Origin: Paenibacillus sambharensis
GTDB taxonomy: Bacteria; Bacillota; Bacilli; Paenibacillales; Paenibacillaceae
DNA length: 64,000 nt
NCBI RefSeq assembly: GCF_003233845.1
Contig: NZ_QKRB01000044.1
Location: forward strand, 124,001-188,000
Direction: 5' to 3'
Shown: positions 7,680 to 16,820 of the stretch, in pieces
Position numbering within the stretch: the stretch's first letter is position 1
Layout of the letters: the number at the start of each line of letters is the position of its first letter
The notes under the pieces: generated by a model
Databases searched by the model: none
What the model was told of the DNA's origin: nothing
The model's input: the letters and a program-made list of their open reading frames with translations, nothing else
Position numbers and translations under genes: made by a program

Positions 7680-9299
7680 ATGTTGAGCATGCTGATTGTA
7701 GATGATGAGCCGGCAGTTGTTGAAACACTGGCTTATACAATGGAGTGGGAACAGTTTGGGATCATGACTGTTTATAAGGCTTACTCTGCCAAAGAGGCAC
7801 TTGCCATCCTGGAAGAGTATGCAGTTGACCTATTGATCGCGGATATCTATATGCCGCGGATGTCTGGTCTGGAGCTCATCAAGCATGTCCGCCAGCAGTA
7901 TCGTCATGTGAAATGCGTGCTCTTATCCGGTCATGCGGAGTTCGAGTATGCGCAGCAGGCCCTGAAGTACGGAGTTTCCGAATATTTACTGAAGCCCGCA
8001 GCCGATGAGGAGATTCTGGCTGTGATCGGCAAGCTGGTGGAGCAGATTAAGAGCGAATGGGAAGAGGTAATTTCCCGCAACCGCCTGCTGAGTACCTTCA
8101 AGGAGAGTCTGCCGGTGCTTAGGGGCAAGCTGCTCAATGAGCTGTTGATTACTGGCGTGTCCAACGATTCCCTTGAGCGTCTGCTTCCCTTGTATGATCT
8201 GCCCTTCGGCTTCCATGATGACATCTGTGTGATGGTCATCCGGACGGAGGAGAGCCTGGCCGAATACAATGAGCGGGATTTCCACCTGCTGGATTATGCC
8301 ATTCTGAATATTGCCTCAGAGATGTTCGCGGATGCTTATCATCTATGGTCCTGCCGGGATATGAACGGGTATCTGGTTATTGTTGCGAAGAAAAAGCCGG
8401 ACATTGAAGAGACTGGCAGCGGGCATGCTGACAGCAGTGAGGTCAAAAAGTTCCATCTGCTCGCGCTCCAACTGCAGCGGAATATCGGCTTGTATCTGAA
8501 GCGGGTCGTATCCGTGGTGGTAAGCAGATGGGGCTGCTTTCCCAGAGATATCCAAGAGTTGTACCGCCAAATATTGGGGCAAATCCGCAGCAGGCTTGCT
8601 AATGAATCGGGCTGCTTCCTGCCTGGTGATCTTCCGGAAGAAACGGCTGTGCAGCACCCTCTTCACCGTTTATACGAGACTCCGACGCTCCACCATCTCT
8701 TGGACAGCCAGCAGTGGGCAGAGTACGAGAGTAAGCTGGAGATTGTTATTAGGCAGATGAGGGAGACGCCTCATTTGTCAGAGGAGCATGTCCGGGAGGC
8801 CTATACAATGGTATCCGGTTCCTTCTATTATTACGCTCACAAGCATAACCGCCTGCTGAGCGATCTGGTCGGCGGTTCCGCCGTTTTGGACCGGGCGGTG
8901 CGGTCAGTCCAGCAGCTGTCCGAATGGGCCGGATATATGCTGGAGAAGATCAAGAGCAATGCCGCTGCCGAGCAGCGCAGCTCGAAGGAAAAGCTGATCA
9001 TGAAGGTGAGAGATTATATTGACCGCAATCTGGGAAATGCTTCGCTGCAAACCGCTGCTGATGCGGTGTACCTTCACCCGGTGTACTTGTCCCGGCTCTA
9101 TAAAGCCGAAACCGGAGAAGGGCTGAGCGAGTATATTCATAAGCAGCGGATGGTGAAGGCTGCGGCGCTGATGAAAGATCATGCTGTTAAAATTTACGAG
9201 ATTTCCGAAAGCTTGGGCTATAAGAATGCAGCCTATTTCAGCAAGATCTTCCGGGAGGAGTTCGGTATGACACCCCAGGAATATCGTGACCAGCTGTAG
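7680..9299 (+). CDS. YesN-type response regulator with AraC DNA-binding domain (system 1)
   Basis: A 539-residue regulator. The N-terminal receiver domain (1-120) has Asp55 in LLIADIYMP as the phosphorylation site and Lys in EYLLKPA. A long central region of unassigned fold follows. The C-terminal AraC/XylS pair of helix-turn-helix motifs (about 440-539) contains the family signature ISESLGYKNAAYFSKIFREEFGMTP. AGGAGGG precedes the ATG. It likely activates nearby polysaccharide-degradation genes in response to the adjacent kinase. Targets cannot be proven here, but the paralogous system at 19.6-22.9 kb has the same arrangement. Confidence 0.93.
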   Translation: MLSMLIVDDEPAVVETLAYTMEWEQFGIMTVYKAYSAKEALAILEEYAVDLLIADIYMPRMSGLELIKHVRQQYRHVKCVLLSGHAEFEYAQQALKYGVSEYLLKPAADEEILAVIGKLVEQIKSEWEEVISRNRLLSTFKESLPVLRGKLLNELLITGVSNDSLERLLPLYDLPFGFHDDICVMVIRTEESLAEYNERDFHLLDYAILNIASEMFADAYHLWSCRDMNGYLVIVAKKKPDIEETGSGHADSSEVKKFHLLALQLQRNIGLYLKRVVSVVVSRWGCFPRDIQELYRQILGQIRSRLANESGCFLPGDLPEETAVQHPLHRLYETPTLHHLLDSQQWAEYESKLEIVIRQMRETPHLSEEHVREAYTMVSGSFYYYAHKHNRLLSDLVGGSAVLDRAVRSVQQLSEWAGYMLEKIKSNAAAEQRSSKEKLIMKVRDYIDRNLGNASLQTAADAVYLHPVYLSRLYKAETGEGLSEYIHKQRMVKAAALMKDHAVKIYEISESLGYKNAAYFSKIFREEFGMTPQEYRDQL

Positions 9300-9349
9300 A
9301 ATGGCTTTAGGTCCGTTATAAGCATAGATATGGGAAAATACCTATACGT

Positions 9350-9380
9350 GCAGCAGTCCTGAGTGGTCAGGACTGCTGCT
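9350..9380. terminator. Bidirectional hairpin between convergent genes
   Basis: Arms GCAGCAGTCCT (9350-9360) and AGGACTGCTGC (9369-9379) make a perfect 11-bp stem with an 8-base loop. It separates the response regulator (+) from the solute-binding gene (-). The T-tract is short. Confidence 0.65.
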
Positions 9381-9393
9381 TTGATGTGCGCTA

Positions 9394-10923
9394 TTATCTG
9401 CCTGCCGCAGCTGATGACTGGCTGCTGCGGTACCACGCATTTACCTCATCCGTAATCTGGTCTCCGCCGTTCTCCTTCCATAGCGCCGCGAATCGGTCAA
9501 AGTAAGCGATGTCCTGCTTCCCGTATATAATTTGCAAGAAGACCTCGCGCTCCGTTTGCTGGAGCTGCCCCCATTTTTCCCGCATGGTCGTGGTAGGCGG
9601 CCCTTGAAATTCATTCAGCAGCCGGCTGCCGGCCTGACGGGCAAGGATGGATTTTTCCGGTTCCGATACGATCTGTGTCCAGTCAGAAGGAACCCGTGCC
9701 CCGTCATAGATCAGCGTATAATCGGAAACGTCTACAGGTTCTCCCGGTATTAGGCTGTTGAGAGGCCCCGCTTGTACGCTGCCAGACTCATACAGGTAAT
9801 TAATATAGCGGAAGAAGGGCTCCGGATCTTGGATGTTCTTGTTAATCAAGATGGCCCCGTTTCTCGGAGGGGAGGACCGGTGATAGGATTTGCCGGACTG
9901 GCCGGAAGGTAACGGTATAGCCATGAAGGAGACCCCTGAGTTAGCGGCCAGCATATCGTCCAGCGGCCGATATCTCATCCACGCGGGCCCTACCACAATA
10001 CCCGCTTTTCCCTGTGTGAACATTCTGGCTGCCATCTCCTCATCCTGATACAAGGCCTCATCGGAGAAGTATCCCTGCTCCTTCCACTCCTTGAGTTTGA
10101 GCAGCCCTTGCTTCGCCTCGGGCTGAATGGAGCCATACTCCAGTCTGCCCTCCCCTTCTGCCGTGCCGTTAACCAGATTCCACTGCTCGGGGAGGATGCC
10201 GTACATGCCAAATACCCATCCGATATCCGCCATCCATGTATTAACTGCGCGCTGGAGGCTGACGGCGATGCCGTAGGTGTCATCCCTGCCGTTGCCGTCA
10301 GGGTCGCGGTGGGTGAACGCATCAAGCACCGCTTCCAGCTCGGAAAGCGACGAAGGGGGAGTGAGGCCGACCTTCTCGAGCCAATCCTCACGAATCCACA
10401 TCACCGGGTCCGAATTGTAGTGATAATCAAGAATAGGAATGGCATAATGCTTGCCGTCCCGTTCGTAGGGCTGCCATACCGCGGGATCTTCCTTCATGGC
10501 TTTCTTCCATACCGGTGAAGCATACTGGGCGAACAATTCATCTACGGCCATGAACTGGCCCGAGTCAATAAGCTCATGTACAACATCTGTCCGCACAGGA
10601 ATGATGTCAGGCATTTCACGCTTGTTTAACAGCTGCAGCTTGAGCTTGGTGGTGAAGGTACTGTCAGGAGCGGTCCACAAATAATGAATGTCAATGTTCA
10701 AGTGTTCCCGTACAGACCGGGTATGTATATTGTCCTCGATGGTTTCGCCAGCATGAAAGCGGATTGCAGGCCGCAGGCTGAATACGGTCGTCAGCGTATC
10801 GGGTTCGTCAGCGGACCTCTGAACTTCTTGGGTTAAATGTGTAGCTTGCTTCATCAGCAAGGAGCTGATTACCACAGCCGTTACAAGGAACAGGAGTAAG
10901 AATGCAAGCCGCGTTTTTGTCAT
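9394..10923 (-). CDS. LplA-type solute-binding protein without lipobox (orphan)
   Basis: A 509-residue extracellular substrate-binding protein for oligosaccharides. The start at 10923 is chosen because GGGGGGA lies just upstream and the product then begins with MTKTRLAFLLL. The N-terminus is one hydrophobic segment (about 5-24) with no Cys, so the protein should be membrane-anchored or secreted rather than lipid-modified. It is clearly paralogous to the lipoprotein at 17820: both share SGQF, KAMxEDPxVW, DPVMxIREDWL, DPDGNG (a calcium-loop motif) and GGDQITxEVNAWY near the C-terminus. No permease genes adjoin it. It converges on the yesM/yesN pair 1 and may present ligand to that sensor. Confidence 0.88.
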   Translation of the reverse strand: MTKTRLAFLLLFLVTAVVISSLLMKQATHLTQEVQRSADEPDTLTTVFSLRPAIRFHAGETIEDNIHTRSVREHLNIDIHYLWTAPDSTFTTKLKLQLLNKREMPDIIPVRTDVVHELIDSGQFMAVDELFAQYASPVWKKAMKEDPAVWQPYERDGKHYAIPILDYHYNSDPVMWIREDWLEKVGLTPPSSLSELEAVLDAFTHRDPDGNGRDDTYGIAVSLQRAVNTWMADIGWVFGMYGILPEQWNLVNGTAEGEGRLEYGSIQPEAKQGLLKLKEWKEQGYFSDEALYQDEEMAARMFTQGKAGIVVGPAWMRYRPLDDMLAANSGVSFMAIPLPSGQSGKSYHRSSPPRNGAILINKNIQDPEPFFRYINYLYESGSVQAGPLNSLIPGEPVDVSDYTLIYDGARVPSDWTQIVSEPEKSILARQAGSRLLNEFQGPPTTTMREKWGQLQQTEREVFLQIIYGKQDIAYFDRFAALWKENGGDQITDEVNAWYRSSQSSAAAGR

Positions 10924-11019
10924 GTAAATCCCCCCATTCATTATTGTAGCACGGAGTGCCGGTCGTTTGGCGCACAGGTTGTTCTTGAGCCGGAAATAAG
11001 AAGTTAAGGAATTCATACA

Positions 11020-11066
11020 AAAGCTAAATAGTAGTTATATAACGAAACCGGGGCCGCTTTTATAAT
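11020..11066 (+). promoter_or_regulatory. Probable promoter region of the SLH glucanase with shared AAAGCTAAATAG element
   Basis: AAAGCTAAATAG (11020-11031) is repeated exactly upstream of the GH44 gene (22969-22980). A TATAAT (11061-11066) within TTTTATAAT lies 33 bases before the start codon, and TTTTATAAT also occurs before the GH44 gene. No convincing -35 is visible. An activator site for a YesN-type regulator is possible. Confidence 0.35.
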
Positions 11067-11099
11067 GTAGTCACACAGGACAAGAGAGGTGGGGCATCC

Positions 11100-14000
11100 T
11101 TGAAGAAGATAATGGCGGCAGGGCTTATATTTACGATGATCTGCGGTTCTTTGACACCAGCGGCTGGTGCGTCCGCAGTAAGAACCGGAGTGCCGGCAAG
11201 CGCTTCTGAGGCGAAAGCCGGGCATTGGGCAGAAGCAGCGCTTCGGGAATGGACGGGATACGGAGTTGTTCAGGGTTATGAGAACGGCAGCCTACAGCCA
11301 GACCGTCTGATATCCAGGGCAGAGCTTGCGGCGATGCTGCACCGGGTATTCGGCTACGACGGCGGGGGGGCTGGTTCCGCAGCTTTTACGGATACAGCAG
11401 ATCAGGCATGGTATGGTCCGGCTCTGGAGGCAGTATTTAAGGCGGGTGTCATAACCGGATACGGGGACGGAACTTTCAAACCGCAGAATCCAGTTTCCAG
11501 ACAAGATGTGGCGGTCATGCTGAGCAGGGCTTTCCAGCTTGTAAATGACAGCGCTTCATTGAAGGCGAACGTGCTTGAGAGTTTTGAGGATGCGGCTTCA
11601 ATAGGTTCCTATTCCGCGCCTGCACTGAAAGCTATGATTACATCCGGTGTGATGCAGGGGTATCCGGATGGCACCCTTCGTCCGAAGCAGCCATTGACAA
11701 GAGGAGAAGCGGTTGTGCTTCTGGACAGGCTCGCGGGAACCTTGTACAGCAAGGCTGGCACCTACGATGAAAGCGAGACGCTGGATCACGCCGTAGTTAA
11801 CAAAGATGGCGTCATCCTTAAGAATAAGCAGATAACAGGCAATCTATACCTGGCCCCGGGCATTGGAACGGGGGATGTAAGCATGGAGAATAGTGCCGTG
11901 TCAGGGAAGACCTATATCAACGGCGGCGGAGAACATAGTGTGCATATCACTAGTTCGACACTCGGGGATACGGTTCTCGCGCATCCGGAACACCCGATTC
12001 GTGCAGTGCTGGGCGGGAAAACGGTAATTGGACAGTTGGCGCTGAAGGGACCGATGATCGCAGAGCTGTCGGAGGGGACGGTAATCCATTCTCTGGTGCT
12101 GCATGCAGGCTCCAGCGGGACTGTCATCAGCGGCAAGGGCGAGATTGCCAGTCTGCAGGCAGAGACGGACGGAATTAAGGTCAACGGAGTTGTCCTTGCC
12201 AAGGGCCAGAAGATGGTGTGGTCGTCCGAATCGCTGAAGCCTGCGAATGCCGGTGCGAGTACGGAGCCTGGCAGGACAGCCGGCGAAAGCAGCAGTCCAT
12301 CTGCTGGTAGCGGTGGCAGCCCTGGCGGTAACAACGGTGCCCCAGGCGGCAGCAATGGCAGCCCAGGAGGTGACAATGGTACTTCGGGCGGTAACAACGG
12401 TACTCCGGGCGGTAACAACGGTGAACCGGGGGGCGGCAATGGCGGTGGGGAACCCTCAGCTGAGTGGTCGCCTGTCGTATCCGTGGGGGATATACCGGGT
12501 ACGGCGCAGGTATCGGCTTCCGTTCCAGACGGACATACGCTGGCTGTGCTTGTAGCTCACCATGCGATTGAAACGCCGAAGGCTGGTGACTCGCTCCCCA
12601 AGGACAGCTTGCTTATCCATCCTTACCAGCCGGGAGACGATATCTCAGGAGTAGATGCCTCGGTCAATAAATATCTGGGCGTGTATGAAGTGGATGCCAG
12701 CAAAAGGGTTGTCCATTTCCGGCAGATCATCTTGACGGAGGCGGATGTGAAGCCTGAGACCTGGAGCATGGTCTGGAACGATGAGTTCGAGAGTTCAGAA
12801 ATCGACGGGACCAAGTGGAATTATATCCAGGGTGGCGGCGGTTATGGCAACAATGAACTGCAAAACTACACGAACCGGCGTGAGAATGCCCGTATTGAGG
12901 ACGGAAAGCTGGTCATTGAAGCGCATAAGGAAGCTTATCAAGGCAACGATTATACGTCGGCCAAGCTGACGACGGAAGGCAAAGGCGACTGGACGTACGG
13001 CAAATTCGAGGTGCGCGCCAAGATGCCGGAAGGCAAAGGGATCTGGCCGGCAATCTGGATGATGCCGACTGATCAGAATTTGTATTCGGGATGGCCGGCT
13101 AGCGGTGAAATCGACATCATGGAGCTCTTGGGCCATGAACCGAATAAAATTTACGGCACCCTGCATTACGGCGTGCCTCATGATGAGGTCCAAGGCAGCT
13201 ATACGCTTCCTGATGGAAGCAGCTTTTCGGATAGCTATCATACCTTCAGTGTGGAGTGGGAACCGGGTGAATTCCGTTTCTATGTCGATGGCATTCTCTA
13301 CGCCAAGCAGAATGACTGGTTCAGCCAGAACGTGAATGAGGCGGAGAAATATACCTACCCGGCGCCTTTTGACCGCGATTTCTTCATGCAGTTAAATCTC
13401 GCGGTAGGCGGCAACTGGCCGGGAAGTCCGGATTCTTCAACCGTATTCCCCCAGCAAATGCTTGTGGATTATGTACGGGTCTATGAGCGTGAGATGAGTC
13501 AGTACCGGCAGCCTGTCGAGCCGGCTTCCCACTCTGTTGTTATTAGGGAGCCGGGGGCAGATGGCAGCTATATCGTCAACGGAAGTTTTGAAGATGGCCT
13601 TAATAACTGGATCTTCCAGCCCTTTGGCCCTCCGGAGGACCTGTTCGGAGGCAGAGGATCGGTTGCGTTAGATCAAGGTGCTGTACTGACAAGCATCGAG
13701 CAGGAAGGGGACGTAGAATATGCCGTTCAGCTGGTGCAGACGGATATTCCCCTGATTAAGGGTGCAGAGTACCGGCTGTCCTTCGACGCGTGGTCATCGG
13801 CAGACCGGAGCATGACAGCAGCAATCAGCGGTCCGAACCGCAACTATGCACGCTACATGAACGACCAGACCTTATCGCTTTCGGCGCAGAGACAAACGTA
13901 CACCTTTGATTTCGTGATGGCATCCGATCCGGATCCGGACGCAAGGCTGGAATTCAATATGGGTAAAGCCGGCGTACTGCCTGTGTGGATTGATGAGGTC

Positions 14001-15437
14001 AGGCTGCATAAGATTGCCGATCCGGATCCAAGTCTTACCCGGGAGGCCCTCCCCGGTGGCAGTTTGATTTATAACGGTACATTCGATCAGGGCAAGAATC
14101 GTCTGGCCTTCTGGTCCCTGGACGGCCCGGCGGCAGCTGAAGCCTATGCGCAGGTAGGCAGTGCGATTGAAGAACGCAAGCTGTACGTTAAGCCTGCCGC
14201 TCCAGGCCCAGCTGATTCGCTTCTGCTGAGCCAGAACCAGCTGGGCTTAAAGGAAAACCAAATGTATGTCTTGTCTTTTGAAGCCAAGGCAGCGGCGGAA
14301 GGCTCCGTGATCCAAGCAGCCATTGGAAACGAATCGGAACCTGGTCTATATGGCGAACAATCCTTCACAGTAGGTACGGCCAAGGAAAGCTATACGATGA
14401 TTATTAACATGGGTGTGAAGGAATCCGCAGGCAAGCTGGTGTTCAAGCTGGGTGCGCTGCCGGGCCTCCTTGAGCTGGATAATGTCATGCTTAAGGAAAT
14501 GGCACCGCCAGTAATTATAGACGGATTTAGCCGCATAGAAGCGGAGAATTATTCAGATATGAGAGGGGTCCAGAAGGGAGAGGACGGACTCAGCGTAGGC
14601 TGGATTGATCCAGGCGATTGGATGCAGTATATCGTCGATGTGAAACAGGCTGGAGAATACAAAGTTTCTTATTATGTGGCCTCCGGCTATGAGACGGGCG
14701 GCTCGTTGAAGCTGCTGATGAAGCGGGGAAGTGTGCTTGAGCATACCTTCCCGGCAGGCGAAATGGCGGAGTCTGAAGCGGATGCGGTCTATACGCTGGA
14801 TGTCGCGAATACAGGGGATTGGGGCAGATTCGTACTGGTGGACCAGATGATTACCCTGGAGGAAGGAACCCACACCCTGCAGCTGTATGCGCCTCATGTA
14901 AATGTGGATTATATGCTCTTGGCGCCCTCTGATCTAAGCGGTACGACCCGCAACGTTGTCCGCAACGGCACCTTTGACGAGAATGTCGGCGAATGGCGCA
15001 CGTACCAGGAGGACCAGTTATCCATATCCAGCGTGAATGGAGAGATGAAGGTTCATCTTCCATCCTTGACGCCGGACGCCTGGAACCAGCAGGTCTACCA
15101 GGATGGACTCACGCTGGTGCAGGGCGTAACCTACACGGTCACCTTTGACGCCTACTCCACTGTAGACCGGCCTATCCAGCTCGGTGTAGGACATATTGAT
15201 TCCAGCAACAACTATGCCTATACAGACTTTCTGGCCGGCGGCAAGCCGACCTTGTGGCTGACATCGGAGAAAAAGTCGTATCAGTTCTCCTTTGTCATGA
15301 ATAATCCGACCGAATTGAACGCCAAGCTTGAATTCAACCTGGGCCAGATAACGGTGGGAGATACCGTGTACAGCGAGGCAGGGGATTTGTTCCTGGATAA
15401 CATCCGGCTGAGCGGCGGCATGACTCCTTCAAGGTAA
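11100..15437 (+). CDS. S-layer-anchored multimodular endo-beta-1,3-glucanase (SLH3-GH16-CBM)
   Basis: A 1445-residue cell-surface laminarinase starting at TTG after GAGAGGTGG. Domains in order: signal peptide (1-25); three SLH domains (about 39-210) that bind pyruvylated cell-wall polymer; a region of short beta-helix-like turns (about 222-390); a Gly/Asn/Pro linker (about 405-450); a small beta domain; GH16 (about 555-800) with GEIDIMELLG giving Glu670 and Glu675; a CBM4/9-like module (about 820-970); a second (about 987-1133); a CBM6-like module (RIEAENYSDM, about 1139-1278); and a third CBM4/9-like module (about 1285-1440). It would tether laminarin-type glucan to the cell and cut it. Its own terminator follows. 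Confidence 0.93.
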   Translation: MKKIMAAGLIFTMICGSLTPAAGASAVRTGVPASASEAKAGHWAEAALREWTGYGVVQGYENGSLQPDRLISRAELAAMLHRVFGYDGGGAGSAAFTDTADQAWYGPALEAVFKAGVITGYGDGTFKPQNPVSRQDVAVMLSRAFQLVNDSASLKANVLESFEDAASIGSYSAPALKAMITSGVMQGYPDGTLRPKQPLTRGEAVVLLDRLAGTLYSKAGTYDESETLDHAVVNKDGVILKNKQITGNLYLAPGIGTGDVSMENSAVSGKTYINGGGEHSVHITSSTLGDTVLAHPEHPIRAVLGGKTVIGQLALKGPMIAELSEGTVIHSLVLHAGSSGTVISGKGEIASLQAETDGIKVNGVVLAKGQKMVWSSESLKPANAGASTEPGRTAGESSSPSAGSGGSPGGNNGAPGGSNGSPGGDNGTSGGNNGTPGGNNGEPGGGNGGGEPSAEWSPVVSVGDIPGTAQVSASVPDGHTLAVLVAHHAIETPKAGDSLPKDSLLIHPYQPGDDISGVDASVNKYLGVYEVDASKRVVHFRQIILTEADVKPETWSMVWNDEFESSEIDGTKWNYIQGGGGYGNNELQNYTNRRENARIEDGKLVIEAHKEAYQGNDYTSAKLTTEGKGDWTYGKFEVRAKMPEGKGIWPAIWMMPTDQNLYSGWPASGEIDIMELLGHEPNKIYGTLHYGVPHDEVQGSYTLPDGSSFSDSYHTFSVEWEPGEFRFYVDGILYAKQNDWFSQNVNEAEKYTYPAPFDRDFFMQLNLAVGGNWPGSPDSSTVFPQQMLVDYVRVYEREMSQYRQPVEPASHSVVIREPGADGSYIVNGSFEDGLNNWIFQPFGPPEDLFGGRGSVALDQGAVLTSIEQEGDVEYAVQLVQTDIPLIKGAEYRLSFDAWSSADRSMTAAISGPNRNYARYMNDQTLSLSAQRQTYTFDFVMASDPDPDARLEFNMGKAGVLPVWIDEVRLHKIADPDPSLTREALPGGSLIYNGTFDQGKNRLAFWSLDGPAAAEAYAQVGSAIEERKLYVKPAAPGPADSLLLSQNQLGLKENQMYVLSFEAKAAAEGSVIQAAIGNESEPGLYGEQSFTVGTAKESYTMIINMGVKESAGKLVFKLGALPGLLELDNVMLKEMAPPVIIDGFSRIEAENYSDMRGVQKGEDGLSVGWIDPGDWMQYIVDVKQAGEYKVSYYVASGYETGGSLKLLMKRGSVLEHTFPAGEMAESEADAVYTLDVANTGDWGRFVLVDQMITLEEGTHTLQLYAPHVNVDYMLLAPSDLSGTTRNVVRNGTFDENVGEWRTYQEDQLSISSVNGEMKVHLPSLTPDAWNQQVYQDGLTLVQGVTYTVTFDAYSTVDRPIQLGVGHIDSSNNYAYTDFLAGGKPTLWLTSEKKSYQFSFVMNNPTELNAKLEFNLGQITVGDTVYSEAGDLFLDNIRLSGGMTPSR
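12314..12450 (+). repeat. Degenerate 15-base tandem repeat encoding the Gly/Asn-rich linker
   Basis: About nine units related to GGCGGTAACAACGGT encode G-G-N-N-G-x-P/S repeats between the SLH half and the catalytic half of the glucanase. It is likely prone to length variation by slippage. Confidence 0.85.
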
Positions 15438-15507
15438 CCATGAATACGGCGGCGGATGACGCTCGAATGGCTATTAACGCTGGCAGATTTGTGATCTAGT
15501 ACTGAGC

Positions 15508-15550
15508 GGGGATTGCGGAGCCCTAATATAGGAACCCGCAATCCCTTTCT
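15508..15550 (+). terminator. Terminator of the SLH glucanase gene
   Basis: GGGATTGCGG (15509-15518) pairs with CCGCAATCCC (15536-15545), loop of 17 bases, then TTTCT. Confidence 0.75.
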
Positions 15551-15834
15551 CAGCTTCGGATTTTGTACAGCTTTGTACAGCTGGAGGATCAGATAATTCT
15601 ATAGTAAGCAATATCACAGTAAAAACATATAGAGGGTTATATAGAATGTTTTTTCATTATATTTTAAAGTCCTGAGTGAGCCAACGAATCGTAACATGAT
15701 GATTTCTTGCTGTTGCTGCTAATCAATATTTTGTTATCCATGCTTTCGATTTATCGTATATCTGAAATCATCAGGGCGGTAACATAGATACATAGAGAAT
15801 CAACAACGGATGACACCAGAAGGGGAGCATGTGC
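15551..15834. other. Intergenic region upstream of the lplB-type operon
   Basis: AT-rich with no ORF. It holds a short direct repeat TTTGTACAGC (15562-15581) and presumably the operon promoter, but no convincing -35/-10 pair could be picked by eye. An AAGGGGAG ribosome site closes it. Confidence 0.5.
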
Positions 15835-16803
15835 ATGAAACAAACGGTTCCATTGAACAAGGAGAGCGTCAGCAGCCGTGGCAAGCCGGAAGCCCCGGTC
15901 CGCAGAAGATCGAAGTGGAAGAAAACGATCAGTCTCGATATTATGCTGCTGCCCGCGCTTATTCTTACGTTTATCTTTTCTTACATTCCGATGGCGGGTC
16001 TTATTATGGCGTTTCAAAATTATAAACCGGCACTAGGGATGACAGGATCAGCATGGGTAGGCTTTGATCATTTTGAGTTTCTGTTCAGCATACCGGAGAA
16101 TGTGCAGGTGATCTGGAATACGGTCATCATTGCAGGCCTCAAGATGGTTGCGAATTTGGTGGTTCCTTTTATATTTGCTCTTCTTCTGAATGAAATCAGG
16201 AAGATGTACTTCAAGAAGGTCGTTCAAACCATCGTATATATGCCGCACTTCCTCTCCTGGGTTATTGTGGGGGGCATTCTGATTGATCTGCTCGCACAGA
16301 ATGGGGGTTTAGTCAACCAGGCTTTGACAGGTCTCCTGGGTATCGATCCGATCTTCTTCTTGGGAGACGGCAACTGGTTTCGGTTTGTCGTAGTAGCGAG
16401 TGACGTCTGGAAGGAGTTCGGCTTCAACACGATTGTCTTCCTGGCTGCTTTGGCCGGCATTAATCCGGCACTGTATGAAGCGGCTGAGGTGGATGGCGCC
16501 GGCAGATGGCAGCAAACCTGGGCGATCACCATTCCTTCGCTGATTCCGATTACGATTGTCGTCGGTACGCTGGCACTCGGAAACATACTGAACGGGGGAT
16601 TTGACCAGATCTTCAACCTGTACAATGCTCTTGTCTACGATAAAGGAGATATTATCGACACGTTTGTTTACCGGTATGGAATTATTGGCGGCAAGTTCAG
16701 CTTTTCCACTGCTGTTGGATTGTTCAAATCGATTGTCAGCTTCGTCTTGATCGTTATTGCATACAGGCTGGCCTATAAACTGGCGAATTACCGCATCTTC
16801 TAG
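15835..16803 (+). CDS. LplB-type oligosaccharide ABC transporter permease
   Basis: A 322-residue inner-membrane permease of the LplB/YtcP superfamily. ATG 15835 is preferred over ATG 15829 because AAGGGGAG sits 8 bases before it. A basic, soluble N-terminal tail (about 30 residues) is followed by six predicted membrane helices. The coupling loop EAAEVDGAGRWQQTWAITIPS is the EAA motif. It forms the channel together with the next gene product and receives substrate from the lipoprotein at 17820. No ATPase gene is in the operon, as usual for this class, which borrows a shared MsmX-type ATPase. Confidence 0.92.
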   Translation: MKQTVPLNKESVSSRGKPEAPVRRRSKWKKTISLDIMLLPALILTFIFSYIPMAGLIMAFQNYKPALGMTGSAWVGFDHFEFLFSIPENVQVIWNTVIIAGLKMVANLVVPFIFALLLNEIRKMYFKKVVQTIVYMPHFLSWVIVGGILIDLLAQNGGLVNQALTGLLGIDPIFFLGDGNWFRFVVVASDVWKEFGFNTIVFLAALAGINPALYEAAEVDGAGRWQQTWAITIPSLIPITIVVGTLALGNILNGGFDQIFNLYNALVYDKGDIIDTFVYRYGIIGGKFSFSTAVGLFKSIVSFVLIVIAYRLAYKLANYRIF

Positions 16804-16820
16804 AAAGGGGGCTTAAGCAC

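Noticed and set aside
12314-12450. CRISPR-like or satellite repeat
   Set aside because: The short repeats lie inside an intact coding frame and encode a Gly/Asn linker; no spacers are present.
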